A stretch of 35,852 bases of DNA from Polynucleobacter meluiroseus (GTDB lineage Bacteria > Pseudomonadota > Gammaproteobacteria > Burkholderiales > Burkholderiaceae). The stretch lies in contig CAMBJN010000002.1 of NCBI GenBank assembly GCA_945867755.1, positions 1 to 35,852 of the forward strand, given 5' to 3'. Positions 9,046-18,592 of the stretch are shown here, piece by piece (the first letter of the stretch is position 1; each line of letters opens with the position of its first letter). The position numbers and the translations under genes are program-made. The notes beneath the pieces were generated by a model that did not search any database, was not told the origin of the DNA, and saw nothing but the letters and a program-made list of their open reading frames with translations.

Positions 9046-10092
9046 ATGGGTCAAAAACAAACTCAAATACGCACATCCCCCTCCAACACTGGTAGCACGC
9101 CCGGAGAGTTTGATTTGATCGAACGCTTTTTTAAACAGCGCTCAGTCGATCATCCAAACTCAGCCATTGCGTTTGGTATTGGTGATGATTGTGCACTGAT
9201 CAACCCCAGTAACAACCAACAAATCGCCATCAGTACTGATATGCTGGTTGAAGGTCGTCACTTCTTGCTGGGCGCAGACCCTTACCTGCTTGGGCGCAAA
9301 TGTTTGGCAGTTAATTTATCTGATCTTGCAGCCATGGGTGCAAGCCCCGTGGGATTTACCTTAGCAATTGCCATGCCAGAGGTCAAAGTTGACTGGCTAG
9401 AATCCTTCGCCAATGGCGTGTGGGATATCGCCAACGAACATGACTGCCAATTGATTGGTGGCGACACCACGGCAGGGCCACTGACCATCAGCATCACAAT
9501 TTTTGGACATGTTCCAAAAGATCAATCTTTGGGTCGACATAAGGCAAAAGTGGGTGACGATATCTGGATCTCTCATCAAGTGGGTGATGCGAGATTAAGC
9601 TTGGGCGCTTTGCGCCAAGAATGGGCTTTGTCTGCTGAAGAGTTTTCCGCAGTCAGTCAACGCATGCACAACCCCACACCCAGAACTGCACTGGGTAAAC
9701 ACCTGGTCGGTCTTGCTCATGCAGCGATTGATATTTCTGATGGATTGCTTGGTGACTTAAACCACATCTTGCATCAATCATCGGTCAGCGCAGATATTTT
9801 GATTGATCAAGTGCCAGGCTCGAAGACCCTCAATAGCAAATCCATTGAACTTCAGCGTTTATGCAAATTGACCGGTGGTGATGACTATGAATTATGTTTC
9901 ACAGCACCCAAGGATAAGTTTTCACAATTAGAAGATTTATCTTCACGCTTAGGTCTTACATTGACCAAGATTGGGTCGATCATCGAGCAAGCGCCCACTC
10001 AAAGATTGATTCGACTGATTGATAGCAATGGTCAGGAGCTATCGAGTTCACTGAGTGAGCAATACTTAAAGTCTTTTGATCACTTTAAGTAG
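9046..10092 (+). CDS. thiL: thiamine-monophosphate kinase
   Basis: ThiL phosphorylates thiamine monophosphate to thiamine diphosphate, the cofactor of the transketolase encoded in the same window. The 348-residue product shows the AIR-synthase-like fold: GEFDLIERFF at the start, the Mg-ATP motif GIGDDCALI, STDMLVEGRHF, then AVNLSDLAAMGA and LIGGDTTAGP. The C-terminal half has AAIDISDGLLGDL and LTGGDDYELCFTAP. About 20 polar residues precede the conserved GEFDLI start. I kept the ATG at 9046 because no later ATG lies before the conserved region. TACAAT at 9034-9039 lies 6 bp upstream of the ATG and there is no ribosome binding site, so a leaderless transcript is possible. The gene converges on corA with only 16 bp between stops. 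Confidence 0.95.
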   Translation: MGQKQTQIRTSPSNTGSTPGEFDLIERFFKQRSVDHPNSAIAFGIGDDCALINPSNNQQIAISTDMLVEGRHFLLGADPYLLGRKCLAVNLSDLAAMGASPVGFTLAIAMPEVKVDWLESFANGVWDIANEHDCQLIGGDTTAGPLTISITIFGHVPKDQSLGRHKAKVGDDIWISHQVGDARLSLGALRQEWALSAEEFSAVSQRMHNPTPRTALGKHLVGLAHAAIDISDGLLGDLNHILHQSSVSADILIDQVPGSKTLNSKSIELQRLCKLTGGDDYELCFTAPKDKFSQLEDLSSRLGLTLTKIGSIIEQAPTQRLIRLIDSNGQELSSSLSEQYLKSFDHFK

Positions 10093-10108
10093 TTGCCCAA
10101 ACCAAGAC

Positions 10109-11074
10109 TTATTTCATCCAACCTTTTTTGCGGAAATAAATCAACGGTATCGCTGATGAAATCAGCATCACGATGATGGCCATTGGGTAACCAATGGTCG
10201 AACGCAGTTCAGGCATATGCTCGAAGTTCATACCCCAAATGCTGGCCAAGAGGGTTGGCGGCATCAAAGCAACCGATACCACGGAGAAGATCTTGATGAT
10301 CTTGTTCTGATTGATGTTGATAAAACCACCCGTGGCATCCATCAAGAAGTTGATCTTGTCGAACAAGAAAGCCGTATGGTTTTCCAGTGAGTCAATGTCT
10401 CGCAAAATTTGACGAGCCTCTTCTTGCTGCTCATCAGACAGCAACTTGCTGCGCATCAAGAAAGACAAGGCACGACGTGTGTCCATCACGTTGCGACGAA
10501 TGCGGCCATTCAAATCTTCTTCTTTGGCAATTGTTTCTAAAACACCAGCAGCATCACTATCGGTCACGTCATGAGTTAAAACACGCTTACCTGCCTCTTC
10601 AAGGTTTTCATAAACCTCTTCCAAAGCATCCGCAGAATATTCAGCGTCCGTTGAATACAAATCTAATAAAACATCTTTAGCGTTTCTCACTGAACCAGGG
10701 CGCAAGCGTGCACGCAAGCGAACCAAGCGGAACACAGGTAAATCTTGCTCATGAATAGAGAACAAAATATTGTCAGTTAGAACAAACGCGACTCGCACGT
10801 TGCGTGGGTTTTCATCATCATCCAAAATGAAATCCGTGCGAATATGCAAATGGCCATCTTCCGCTTCGAAATAACGAGCGGATGCTTCTAAATCGCCTAG
10901 ATCTTCTAATTCGGGCAGGGAGACGCCAAAGGCTTCCTTGATCCACTGAAGCTCTTCCTCTTCAGGGTCAACAACATCAATCCAAATAGGGTTATGGTGC
11001 TTTAGCAGTTCTTGACGGTCATCCACCTGCTCCTGGGCTAGGCGACCTTTTTGTAATACGAATAGGTTGATCAT
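10109..11074 (-). CDS. corA: CorA-family magnesium/cobalt transporter
   Basis: CorA forms a pentameric inner-membrane channel for Mg2+ and Co2+. The 321-residue product has a long cytoplasmic acidic and helical domain. Two C-terminal membrane segments follow, the first at about 265-285 (IFSVVSVALMPPTLLASIWG) and the second at about 296-313. Between them lies the selectivity signature GMNFEHMPEL (GMN motif). The protein ends in a basic tail (RKKGWMK) on the cytosolic side, as is usual. The start MINLFVLQKGRL is typical of betaproteobacterial CorA. The gene is opposed to thiL and divergent from pyrF, and looks monocistronic. I saw no Mg-responsive leader in the 164-bp upstream gap. Confidence 0.94.
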   Translation of the reverse strand: MINLFVLQKGRLAQEQVDDRQELLKHHNPIWIDVVDPEEEELQWIKEAFGVSLPELEDLGDLEASARYFEAEDGHLHIRTDFILDDDENPRNVRVAFVLTDNILFSIHEQDLPVFRLVRLRARLRPGSVRNAKDVLLDLYSTDAEYSADALEEVYENLEEAGKRVLTHDVTDSDAAGVLETIAKEEDLNGRIRRNVMDTRRALSFLMRSKLLSDEQQEEARQILRDIDSLENHTAFLFDKINFLMDATGGFININQNKIIKIFSVVSVALMPPTLLASIWGMNFEHMPELRSTIGYPMAIIVMLISSAIPLIYFRKKGWMK

Positions 11075-11238
11075 GCCGGGGCTCCGATCTTGTTTTTCAA
11101 CTATTTATGTTGGGGAGTTAGCCACAGGGGTTCGCGGAGTTTATCCTATAGTCTGAGAAAACTAAAGCATCACATTCAATTCTTTAGAGATTTTCATGAG
11201 ATATTAATGTGACTAAATGAAAGATTGATGAAATAGCC

Positions 11239-12090
11239 ATGAAAAATCGCCCTTTATTCACAGAACAACTGGCCCATGCTTGGTCTAGCCAAGACAGCAT
11301 GTTGTGCGTTGGACTGGACCCAGATCCAAAACAGTTTCCCGCATCAATCAAGGGCAAGGGTGGTGCTATTTTGGCTTTCTGCCGAGAAATCGTTGATGCC
11401 ACCGCCGACTTGGTTTGTGCGTTTAAACCTCAAATCGCTTACTTTGCTGCACATGGGGCCGAAGATCAGTTAGCGCAACTGATTGATCACATCCATCGTC
11501 AACACCCACAAGTCCCTGTGATCCTTGACTCTAAGCGTGGTGACATTGGCAGTACTGCTCAACAATATGCGATTGAAGCATTCGATCGCTATCAAGCAGA
11601 CGCAGTGACCGTGAACCCTTACATGGGCTTTGATTCGGTGGAACCTTATTTGAAATACGCCAACAAAGGTGTGATTGTTTTATGTCGCACTTCCAATCCA
11701 GGTGGATCAGATTTGCAGTTTTTAGAAGTGAATAAAAAAGATCACACTGAAAAAGAATTGCTTTACCAACGTGTGGCTCGTTTGGCCAGCAGTCAGTGGA
11801 ACAAAACAGGCCAATTAGGTTTGGTTGTAGGTGCCACCTTCCCAGAAGAAATTGCCAAGGTACGAGAAATTGTGGGTGAAATGCCCCTACTGATTCCAGG
11901 CATCGGCGCTCAAGGTGGCGATATTCCCGCAACTGTTCAAGCAGGCACGGTTCCGAATGCTCCAGGCATAGGCATGATCATCAATTCTTCAAGAGCCATT
12001 CTGTACGCAAGTCAAGATGGAAATTTTGCAGATGCTGCAAGACAAGCTGCAATCGCCACGCGTGATGCACTGCGTGCAGCCAAGCAATGA
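11239..12090 (+). CDS. pyrF: orotidine-5'-phosphate decarboxylase (type 2)
   Basis: PyrF decarboxylates OMP to UMP, the last step of pyrimidine nucleotide synthesis. The 283-residue product is the longer type 2 enzyme of betaproteobacteria, not the 245-residue E. coli kind. Visible motifs are CVGLDPDP (23-30), [12 protein letters not shown], and the catalytic [14 protein letters not shown] with K99 and D102. [11 protein letters not shown] and the phosphate-binding [10 protein letters not shown] follow. The ATG at 11239 matches the usual start MKNRPLF. Its stop overlaps the pgpA start (ATGA at 12087-12090), and pgpA overlaps pncC, so the three genes form one tightly coupled unit. Confidence 0.96.
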   Translation: MKNRPLFTEQLAHAWSSQDSMLCVGLDPDPKQFPASIKGKGGAILAFCREIVDATADLVCAFKPQIAYFAAHGAEDQLAQLIDHIHRQHPQVPVILDSKRGDIGSTAQQYAIEAFDRYQADAVTVNPYMGFDSVEPYLKYANKGVIVLCRTSNPGGSDLQFLEVNKKDHTEKELLYQRVARLASSQWNKTGQLGLVVGATFPEEIAKVREIVGEMPLLIPGIGAQGGDIPATVQAGTVPNAPGIGMIINSSRAILYASQDGNFADAARQAAIATRDALRAAKQ

Positions 12091-12632
12091 AGATTCAACC
12101 GCAACGCACCTGGATTTGGTCTAGACCAGATCGTGCCTTGGCTTTTGGATTTGGCTCAGGTCTTTCAATCAGAGCGCCTGGCACAGTTGGAACACTCTAT
12201 GCCTGGGCGTTCTATTTGCTATTTGAAATACTTTTCACCACTCACACGATTGCTTGGATCATTGCCGTAGGTGCCATTGCCGGTATTTGGATTTGCGGCA
12301 AAGTCGGTGAAGAATTGGGCGTGCCTGATCACGGTGGCATTGTTTGGGATGAGTTCATTGCCTTTTGGTTGATTCTATTCATGATCATGCCAACAGATAT
12401 TTGGGGTCAATTAGGCGCATTTTTATTGTTTCGATTTTTTGATGCAGTCAAACCAGGCCCCATCAAAACAATTGATCGCTATTTCAAAACATGGCAACCA
12501 ACGCTTGAACGCTTAGATCAACCTAAAAAAATACCTACATGGGTGGTACGTGGGTTTGGTGTGATGATTGATGATGTCGCTGCAGCCATCGCCACTCTCT
12601 TGGTGATTGCGATTTGGGTTAGAGTTTGGTGA
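12087..12632 (+). CDS. pgpA: phosphatidylglycerophosphatase A
   Basis: PgpA dephosphorylates phosphatidylglycerol phosphate in the inner membrane during phospholipid synthesis. The 181-residue product contains the family motifs [20 protein letters not shown] near the N-terminus and the acidic, metal-binding [16 protein letters not shown] at about 87-102. The segment [17 protein letters not shown] and a C-terminal [16 protein letters not shown] follow. Three to four hydrophobic segments fit a membrane enzyme. The start overlaps the pyrF stop by four bases and the stop overlaps the pncC start by one base (TGATG), which suggests translational coupling. Confidence 0.94.
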   Translation: MKIQPQRTWIWSRPDRALAFGFGSGLSIRAPGTVGTLYAWAFYLLFEILFTTHTIAWIIAVGAIAGIWICGKVGEELGVPDHGGIVWDEFIAFWLILFMIMPTDIWGQLGAFLLFRFFDAVKPGPIKTIDRYFKTWQPTLERLDQPKKIPTWVVRGFGVMIDDVAAAIATLLVIAIWVRVW

Positions 12633-13150
12633 TGAGCAGTAAAAATTCACCCCCTCAAAAATCTACTGTTGATCTTGATGACATCATTGCAACAATGGCT
12701 AAAACGCTTATAGCCAAGGGGTGGCGCCTAAGCACTGCAGAATCCTGTACAGGTGGGTTGGTATCAGCAAGCATCACAGCATTATCAGGATCTAGTGAAT
12801 GGTTTGAGCGTGGTTACATCACGTATAGCAATCAAGCCAAATCTGAAGATATTGATGTTTCACAAAACCTGATTGAACAATATGGCGCAGTCAGCGATCA
12901 AGTCGCACGCGCGATGGCGCTTGGAGCCAAACAAAACAGTGGCTCTGATATTGCCCTATCAATCACTGGAATCGCAGGGCCCACTGGTGGTAGTCCAGAA
13001 AAACCAGTTGGCACAGTTTGTTTTGCATGGGTGTTGGCCAATGATCAAATGATCAGTGAAACAAAACACTTTGAAGGCGATCGTCAGCAAATACGTCAGC
13101 AAGCTTGCAATTTTTCCTTAAGGAAGCTTCTGAGCTTAGTTATTGCTTAG
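12632..13150 (+). CDS. pncC: nicotinamide-nucleotide amidohydrolase (CinA C-terminal domain protein)
   Basis: PncC hydrolyses NMN to nicotinic acid mononucleotide in NAD salvage. From the ATG at 12632 the product is 172 residues and contains only the CinA C-terminal domain, without the N-terminal MoaB-like half. Motifs are LSTAESCTGGLVSASIT, which carries the catalytic Ser, then WFERGYITYSNQAK, YGAVSDQVARAMA and the loop ALSITGIAGPTGGSPEKPVGTVCFAW. The start overlaps the pgpA stop by one base. It is the last gene of the pyrF-pgpA-pncC run and converges on mtgA, with 45 bp between them that hold no obvious terminator. Confidence 0.93.
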   Translation: MSSKNSPPQKSTVDLDDIIATMAKTLIAKGWRLSTAESCTGGLVSASITALSGSSEWFERGYITYSNQAKSEDIDVSQNLIEQYGAVSDQVARAMALGAKQNSGSDIALSITGIAGPTGGSPEKPVGTVCFAWVLANDQMISETKHFEGDRQQIRQQACNFSLRKLLSLVIA

Positions 13151-13195
13151 TTATTACTTGGTCATTGCCTAGTTTCTACATTGCAGCAATAAAAA

Positions 13196-13891
13196 TCACT
13201 TATTCATTCGTTCCAAAATGAAATCGATCCTTGCCGGAAAATTCACCCTGGCTTTACTGCAGTATTTCACTTTGTCATAACACTTAGGGGCTGGCAAAGC
13301 GGATGCTAATGATGCAGCCTCGTCAACACTGAGTTGATCAGGCCTGACTGCAAAGTAATGTTGTGAGGCCGCCGCAACACCAAATACCCCTTCGCCCCAC
13401 TCAACACTATTGAGATAAATTTCAAATATACGATCTTTGGATAAAACCAATTCCAACATACCTGTAATGATAAATTCTTGCGCCTTGCGCACATAACTTT
13501 TTTCACCAGATAAGAATAAATTTTTTGCCAGCTGCTGCGTGATGGTTGAGCCGCCTCTTAGATGCTTGTTATTTTTTTGATTTCTATCCCAAGCATCTTT
13601 CATCGCTTGCGGCTCAAACCCTGGATGGCGATAAAAGTCACTGTCTTCACTGATGGTGATTGCGCGCTTTAAATGCTTGGGTATTTTTTCAAACTCGACC
13701 CACTCCCGCTTAATCTCGCAAGGATGAATATAAGGAATGCTCCAGCCACACAAACGATGACGCTCAGCCAATTGAAACGCCGTGACAGTGGGATTGACCC
13801 ACTGCCAAGCGACTGTCTGTAATAAGAAAAAGACTTGTAAAGCAAGAATGCTGGAAATAAAAACAATGATGAAATAACGCAAGTATTTCAT
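13196..13891 (-). CDS. mtgA: monofunctional biosynthetic peptidoglycan transglycosylase
   Basis: MtgA polymerises glycan strands from lipid II in the periplasm. The 231-residue product has an N-terminal membrane anchor (about residues 6-28) and a GT51 domain. The active-site motif is ITISEDSDFYRHPGF with catalytic E82. It is followed by LRGGSTITQQLAKNLFLSGEKS, EIYLNSVEWGEGVFG and DEAASLASALPAP. Cysteines at 48 and 58 and a C-terminal pair in PKCYDKVKYC are not features I know from the E. coli enzyme and could form periplasmic disulfides. The gene lies 4 bp downstream of aroE and is probably cotranscribed with it. Confidence 0.94.
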   Translation of the reverse strand: MKYLRYFIIVFISSILALQVFFLLQTVAWQWVNPTVTAFQLAERHRLCGWSIPYIHPCEIKREWVEFEKIPKHLKRAITISEDSDFYRHPGFEPQAMKDAWDRNQKNNKHLRGGSTITQQLAKNLFLSGEKSYVRKAQEFIITGMLELVLSKDRIFEIYLNSVEWGEGVFGVAAASQHYFAVRPDQLSVDEAASLASALPAPKCYDKVKYCSKARVNFPARIDFILERMNK

Positions 13892-13895
13892 TGAA

Positions 13896-14816
13896 TTAAT
13901 AACTGGCTCTGACGGCAGCTAGCGCACCATTGATATCTAAAGGAGTCTTTTGAAGATCCAATTTTCGCCAAGTTTCAAATGCAAGGGCAGCTTGCTCGAC
14001 CAACATACCTAAACCATCCACTACCAGAATGCCTAGGGCTTTGGCATCTTGCATAAAACATGTTTCTTTACCATAGACCATGTCATAAGCCAAAGTATCA
14101 GGATGAACGATGGCCCGCAAAACATCTTTGGAAATTGGTGACACATCGCTCAAGCCAGCGGCTGTTGCATTGATGATCAAATCATATGAGGCAGGATGAG
14201 TTTGGGGATCAGTAAGCGCAGTTAAAGACATCACCTTTAAAGTCATTTTGGCTTTAGATGCCAGCTCTGAAAATTGCTGTACCAATGCTTCGGCTTTTTC
14301 ATGGGTGCGATTAGCAATGCTGATGCTTGCAACACCAGCGCCGATCAACGGCTCGATCACTCCTTGAGCTGCACCACCGGCACCCAAGAGCAACACGCTG
14401 ATGCCACTCAAAGACGCGTCTCGCTCTTTAAGTAAGCGTCGCAAGTCTCGCGTCAACCCTTCACCATCAGAGTTGTCACACCACCACTGACCATTTTCGA
14501 CCCACAACATATTTGCAGCTTTTGCAGACTGTGCACGCAGCGTCTTATGTTGAGCCAATTCATAGGCCTGTAATTTGAATGGGATCGTCACATTCAACCC
14601 CTTGCCCCCACACTCAAAAAACTCCAAGGTTGTTTTCTTAAACTCATTGAGCTCTGAAAAGATTCGACCGTAATGAATTGCCTGATTGGTTTGGTTAGCA
14701 AAAATCTCATGAATCAAGGGTGACTTGCTGTGCGCAATAGGATTCCCAATCACGGCGTAGACATCTTTGCCTGGGTAATCCTTGGGGTTCACTTGGTCAG
14801 TCATCGCTTGGCTCAT
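13896..14816 (-). CDS. aroE: shikimate dehydrogenase (NADP+)
   Basis: AroE reduces 3-dehydroshikimate to shikimate with NADPH in aromatic amino-acid synthesis. The 306-residue product is slightly longer than the E. coli enzyme (272). The shikimate-binding VIGNPIAHSKSP (22-33) and NVTIPFK with catalytic K81 are present. The usual NTDG motif reads NSDG here, with D117 as the catalytic Asp. The NADP site shows LLLGAGGAAQGV and NRTHEKAEAL. ATGs at 14816 and 14804 are both possible starts, and only the short polar leader differs. The gene lies between the TonB-like gene (26 bp upstream) and mtgA (4 bp downstream), inside a long minus-strand run. Confidence 0.95.
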   Translation of the reverse strand: MSQAMTDQVNPKDYPGKDVYAVIGNPIAHSKSPLIHEIFANQTNQAIHYGRIFSELNEFKKTTLEFFECGGKGLNVTIPFKLQAYELAQHKTLRAQSAKAANMLWVENGQWWCDNSDGEGLTRDLRRLLKERDASLSGISVLLLGAGGAAQGVIEPLIGAGVASISIANRTHEKAEALVQQFSELASKAKMTLKVMSLTALTDPQTHPASYDLIINATAAGLSDVSPISKDVLRAIVHPDTLAYDMVYGKETCFMQDAKALGILVVDGLGMLVEQAALAFETWRKLDLQKTPLDINGALAAVRASY

Positions 14817-14842
14817 GGTGTTTATCTGTTTGAATCAGTGTA

Positions 14843-15691
14843 TCAATTTTTCAAATCTAACTTTAGCTCACCACCATCTCTGGTGAAGTCAAAGGTTGAC
14901 ACCCAATCTAAAATATCAATTTGCTGTCTCATCGCATCTGTGAATCGCCCAAAAGGCGCAGCAGAACGAATGATGGCAATGGCTTGACGATCTAATTCTT
15001 GATTACCAGAAGACTTCATCACCGTGACGCCCTCTTTACTTAGTCTGCCACGCTGATCAATACTGACCATCAACACCAAACTACCGTACAAAGCTCTACC
15101 CCCAACCCTTGGAAAGTGAGTGGTGCCGTGCGCTTCAATTTGACGACGCATGGCATCGTAATACTGCGCAAATACCACCGACTTCGCACTGGTTGCTGTC
15201 ACCGCAGTGCGTCTTGGTTGCTGACCTTGTTTTTGTAAACGCTTTGCCAACTCTGCTTCAAGTGGATCAGCCTCTGATGCAGCCAAAGAACTTTTGCCTT
15301 GTAAGGTACTTGCTTGATTTTCTCGTCCAGCATTGATTTGCGACAGTAATCGTTTTTGATCCGCCTGTATCTTTTCAAGCTGCTCAGCCAACTTAGGATC
15401 GGCACGGCGCAGAGCACTTGCTTGGCCTTCTGTTAATTCACCACCCCCATTTAAATTAACTTGAGCCAATCGCTTTGGATTGATGGGTGCTGTTGGACTG
15501 CTGGCATTTACCAAGACCACACTCAATGGGGTTTTTAAGCGTCGCTCTTGCTCGGATTCGGCGTGCCATTTGAACGCCAATAGAACTGCATGCAATACCA
15601 ATGAAGCAAGCAGGGCATACACCATTGGCTTTTTCCAATTTTGCCAATCAATAGTAAAAAACTTATTCAGCGGTACTTGGCTTGACATCAT
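14843..15691 (-). CDS. TonB-family protein (energy-transducer-like)
   Basis: TonB-type proteins span the periplasm and pass energy from the inner membrane to outer-membrane transporters. The 282-residue product has a short cytosolic N-terminus and one membrane anchor at about 23-41 (MVYALLASLVLHAVLLAFKW). A charged, coiled-coil-prone Gln/Lys/Arg-rich periplasmic region follows (about 80-170). A TonB C-terminal domain lies at about 195-270 (LYGSLVLMVSIDQRGRL, then QELDRQAIAIIRSAAPFGRF). No exbB or exbD is nearby, so it may serve another role, such as the envelope-integrity function proposed for TolA/TonB-like proteins. The start at 15691 overlaps the rnb end by 29 bases. A later ATG at 15625 would lose the cytosolic part, so the longer form was kept. 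Confidence 0.85.
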   Translation of the reverse strand: MMSSQVPLNKFFTIDWQNWKKPMVYALLASLVLHAVLLAFKWHAESEQERRLKTPLSVVLVNASSPTAPINPKRLAQVNLNGGGELTEGQASALRRADPKLAEQLEKIQADQKRLLSQINAGRENQASTLQGKSSLAASEADPLEAELAKRLQKQGQQPRRTAVTATSAKSVVFAQYYDAMRRQIEAHGTTHFPRVGGRALYGSLVLMVSIDQRGRLSKEGVTVMKSSGNQELDRQAIAIIRSAAPFGRFTDAMRQQIDILDWVSTFDFTRDGGELKLDLKN

Positions 15692-17774
15692 TTTCAGGAA
15701 CCGCTTCTAGTGAATCAGTATCTTGTGGATTGTTTGAATCTTCGAATTCATCTAATTCTTCCAATTCTTGATTGCCAATTGAATCAGATTGTATTAAACC
15801 CAAATAACGCACACTTGCAACAAGGGTCAAGAAATCAATATCCACCACTTCAACTTCAGCTCTGGCGCCTCTTGCTTGTTCCGCTAATTCCGGAATACTC
15901 AAACGCAAAGGAATTTCTTCAATCCGTGCCTGCCCTTCTTTGAGATGTCTGACGACACCCCTCCAAGGTAAACCTTTTTGTTTTAAATACTGTAAACACC
16001 AATAACTTTCCATTTGATTTTGATGTTCAGCATAAGCCGCATAGGTTCCATCAAAATCTGCTGCAATCGCCATCAAATCGGCATCCTTTGGCTTGAAGGG
16101 TGCAACTAACTTGGCAGTCACGCCATGTTGTGCCATGGCAATCAATTGCCACTGATTCACCAAATCAACATATCGTCTTAACGGTGAGGTGCACCAAGCG
16201 TAGTTTTCAACCCCTAAGCCTTCATGCGGCCCAGGCATTGTTTGCATGCGTGTGCGCTGGGGACCCCAGCCTTTTTGCGCACGATAAATTCCAGGCACAC
16301 TGTGGCTGGCCAATTGATTGCCCCACGTGCTATTGCAATAAATCATCCATTCAGCAACGATCGAATCCAGTACTGAACCTCGCCCACGAGCAGTGATTTC
16401 AACCACACCATCAGTGACCTTGAAATTAAAGTCACGAGGCAAGGCTTGCGGATCAGGTAAACCCAAGGACTCTTCCCTTAGGCCATTCATCACACGCTGC
16501 TCTTGACGCTTAGCGTGCAACTGCTTTGCAGACTGCCAAAGAATGTTCAACTCAGCTTGGTAAGGAATCGATGCAGTATTTTTTTCATCAAGCAACGATT
16601 CTTCAGTGACCAAATGCTCTAAATCATCCAAACGAAGATTTGATGCCATGAGCACCCTCTCAACCTTGGTGACCGGTGCATGCTCACCCTCTAAGATTGG
16701 AAGGCCCTCACTGTTCAAAGTGACATACAAAGACACAGCGGGTCTTAAAGGCAAATCAAGCGACGTTGCCTCTGCAGCGTGTAAAGAAAATACTTCAATC
16801 ACTTCATCTGGCAACATGGTAATCTTGCCGCCAGGGAAATAGACCGTTGATAATCTTTTTCGACCAACCTCATCCAAGGCACTGCCTCGATGGATTGCTA
16901 AAGCTGGTGCAGCAATGTGAACGCCAACGCGATGACATTGACCAAGACCTTCAATTTCAATACTACTCACAGAAAACGCATCATCAATTTCTGTGGTACT
17001 GGCATCATCAATTGAAAAAGCTTTGACGTTAGCCGCGGGCAGCTTTAAAAGCGCCTCCTCCCAAGCCGACTGCTCATTCGCCTCCAATTGCACTTGAAAG
17101 CCAACGCCTTTAGGAAAATGTTCCCTTAGGAACTTACCTTCGTGATAAGCCAAAGCAGAACTCAAAACACCACAAGTTAAAAATAACTCAGGTATTCCAC
17201 CTTTTAAAGTCTGCGCGGCACTTGCAACAGCTTTATAAGCCGTTGTATTTTTATCAGGATTGAATAAAAGAGTATTGACCAGCGGTGCGATCTCTTCAGG
17301 CAACTGACCAAGCTTTAATTGTTCTTCCCATGACTCTTGTTTGATCAGCTCAGCTTTTTTTCTTTCAACCGCTAAAATTGCTGCCTTCAACTGATCTTCT
17401 GGTGCACGCATGAACTGACCACGACCCTTGCGTCGAAAATAAATCGGTGCGCCCTGCAAGGCCATGGCCAAACTGATTTTTTCAATAGCACTGGGTGTCT
17501 CGCCAAAATATTCTTTCGCTAAATCAGCAAAAAAGAACTCATCTGCTCCAGCACATTCCCACAAAAAATCTAAATCAATTTCTTCAGCTTGCTTTTTGGC
17601 TGATGCCAATAACTCTTCTGGTTTGGGGTCCTCAAAACGCAACCAAACATCTTTGGCTTTTAGCTTGCTGCGTTTACCTCCCAAAGTTTCAACAGCTAAA
17701 GACTCACCCTCTGTGGCTTGCACCATCAGGGTGGCAATTTTTATGTCGCCGCCATCTTCATGCAACAAACGCAT
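15663..17774 (-). CDS. rnb: RNase II/R-family exoribonuclease
   Basis: This is a 3'-to-5' hydrolytic exoribonuclease of the RNB family. The 703-residue product has an N-terminal helical/OB region specific to the betaproteobacterial branch. The catalytic RNB domain lies at about 245-575, with the metal-binding motif FSIDDASTTEIDDAF (D256, D257, E262, D264, D265). The E. coli RNase II position Asp207 is Glu here. Further motifs are VGVHIAAPA, YFPGGKITMLPDEVIE, and YAWCTSPLRRYVDLVNQWQL, which carries the catalytic Arg region. The C-terminal OB/S1-like part is followed by an acidic tail. Its ATG overlaps the SDR stop (TAATG at 17772-17776). The order SDR-rnb-tonB-aroE-mtgA suggests a single transcript. 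RNase II versus RNase R is not settled by sequence alone. Confidence 0.88.
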   Translation of the reverse strand: MRLLHEDGGDIKIATLMVQATEGESLAVETLGGKRSKLKAKDVWLRFEDPKPEELLASAKKQAEEIDLDFLWECAGADEFFFADLAKEYFGETPSAIEKISLAMALQGAPIYFRRKGRGQFMRAPEDQLKAAILAVERKKAELIKQESWEEQLKLGQLPEEIAPLVNTLLFNPDKNTTAYKAVASAAQTLKGGIPELFLTCGVLSSALAYHEGKFLREHFPKGVGFQVQLEANEQSAWEEALLKLPAANVKAFSIDDASTTEIDDAFSVSSIEIEGLGQCHRVGVHIAAPALAIHRGSALDEVGRKRLSTVYFPGGKITMLPDEVIEVFSLHAAEATSLDLPLRPAVSLYVTLNSEGLPILEGEHAPVTKVERVLMASNLRLDDLEHLVTEESLLDEKNTASIPYQAELNILWQSAKQLHAKRQEQRVMNGLREESLGLPDPQALPRDFNFKVTDGVVEITARGRGSVLDSIVAEWMIYCNSTWGNQLASHSVPGIYRAQKGWGPQRTRMQTMPGPHEGLGVENYAWCTSPLRRYVDLVNQWQLIAMAQHGVTAKLVAPFKPKDADLMAIAADFDGTYAAYAEHQNQMESYWCLQYLKQKGLPWRGVVRHLKEGQARIEEIPLRLSIPELAEQARGARAEVEVVDIDFLTLVASVRYLGLIQSDSIGNQELEELDEFEDSNNPQDTDSLEAVPENDVKPSTAE

Positions 17775-18532
17775 TAAAGAGATATCCCGCCACTGGCCTC
17801 TAAAGCGATGCCATTGATATAACTAGATTCATCGCTGGCCAAGAAAGCGTAAACATTGGCCAACTCTTCAGGTTGACCTAAGCGGCGCAACCATGAGCGA
17901 TCTTTCATCCCCTTTAAAACATCCTCAGGCATAGAAGTCAAAATATTGGTTTCTATAAACCCAGGACAAACAGCATTTACGCGGATACCTTTAGGTCCTA
18001 ATTCTCTGGCCCAAGTGGTTGTGAAGCCAATCACACCATATTTGCTGGCTGCATAATTTGTCTGACCAAAGTTGCCATACAAACCAACCACGCTTGATGC
18101 GCTCACAATTGAACCGCACCCTGCTTTGAGCATATGAGGGACAACCGCTTGCGTGCAATTAAATACGCCCTTGAGATTGACATCAATCACGGCATCAAAT
18201 TGCTCTTCCGTCATATTGACTAACCGTGCATCTTTGGTGATGCCAGCATTGTTTATCAAAACATCAATTCGGCCATGACGATCCATCACTGCTGCCACAA
18301 CCTCGTCAATATTTTTGCGATTCGTGACATTCATCACAAAGCCATCCGCCTGACCACCGGCTGATTTAAGTTGATTAACAGCGGCTTGAACCTGTGTATC
18401 GTTCATGTCACAAATAATAGAAATGCCACCTTCATCACAAAACTTTTGCGCAGTAGCAAAACCAATGCCATTCGCACTGCCAGTGATGATGCAAACTTTA
18501 TTCTCTAAACGCTTGGCCATATTTTTAGTCAT
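17774..18532 (-). CDS. SDR-family oxidoreductase, FabG-like
   Basis: This is a classical short-chain dehydrogenase/reductase of 252 residues. The cofactor motif is TGSANGIG (17-24), the structural motif is NNAG (94-97), and the catalytic triad is S147, Y160 and K164 (SVVG and YAASK). The sequence resembles 3-oxoacyl-ACP or acetoacetyl-CoA reductases of the FabG type. The Asp in CDMND after the second strand points to NAD rather than NADP, an inference from the class rules. It is not in a fab cluster, so its substrate cannot be named. AAGAAGG lies just before the ATG at 18532 and fixes that start. The stop overlaps the rnb start by one base, so the two are translationally coupled. Confidence 0.9.
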   Translation of the reverse strand: MTKNMAKRLENKVCIITGSANGIGFATAQKFCDEGGISIICDMNDTQVQAAVNQLKSAGGQADGFVMNVTNRKNIDEVVAAVMDRHGRIDVLINNAGITKDARLVNMTEEQFDAVIDVNLKGVFNCTQAVVPHMLKAGCGSIVSASSVVGLYGNFGQTNYAASKYGVIGFTTTWARELGPKGIRVNAVCPGFIETNILTSMPEDVLKGMKDRSWLRRLGQPEELANVYAFLASDESSYINGIALEASGGISL

Positions 18533-18592
18533 TTTTTTACCTTCTTAAATTCAGTCAAACAAAGAATGAATCTCCACCCAAGAAAAATTTTC

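Noticed and set aside
11120-11160. GGTTCG-containing stretch before pyrF as a tRNA remnant
   Set aside because: No cloverleaf arms can be formed around it.
15663-15691. 29-base overlap of rnb and the TonB-like gene as a frameshift or fusion
   Set aside because: Both genes have complete domains and their own ends. The overlap is explained by the upstream start of the second gene.
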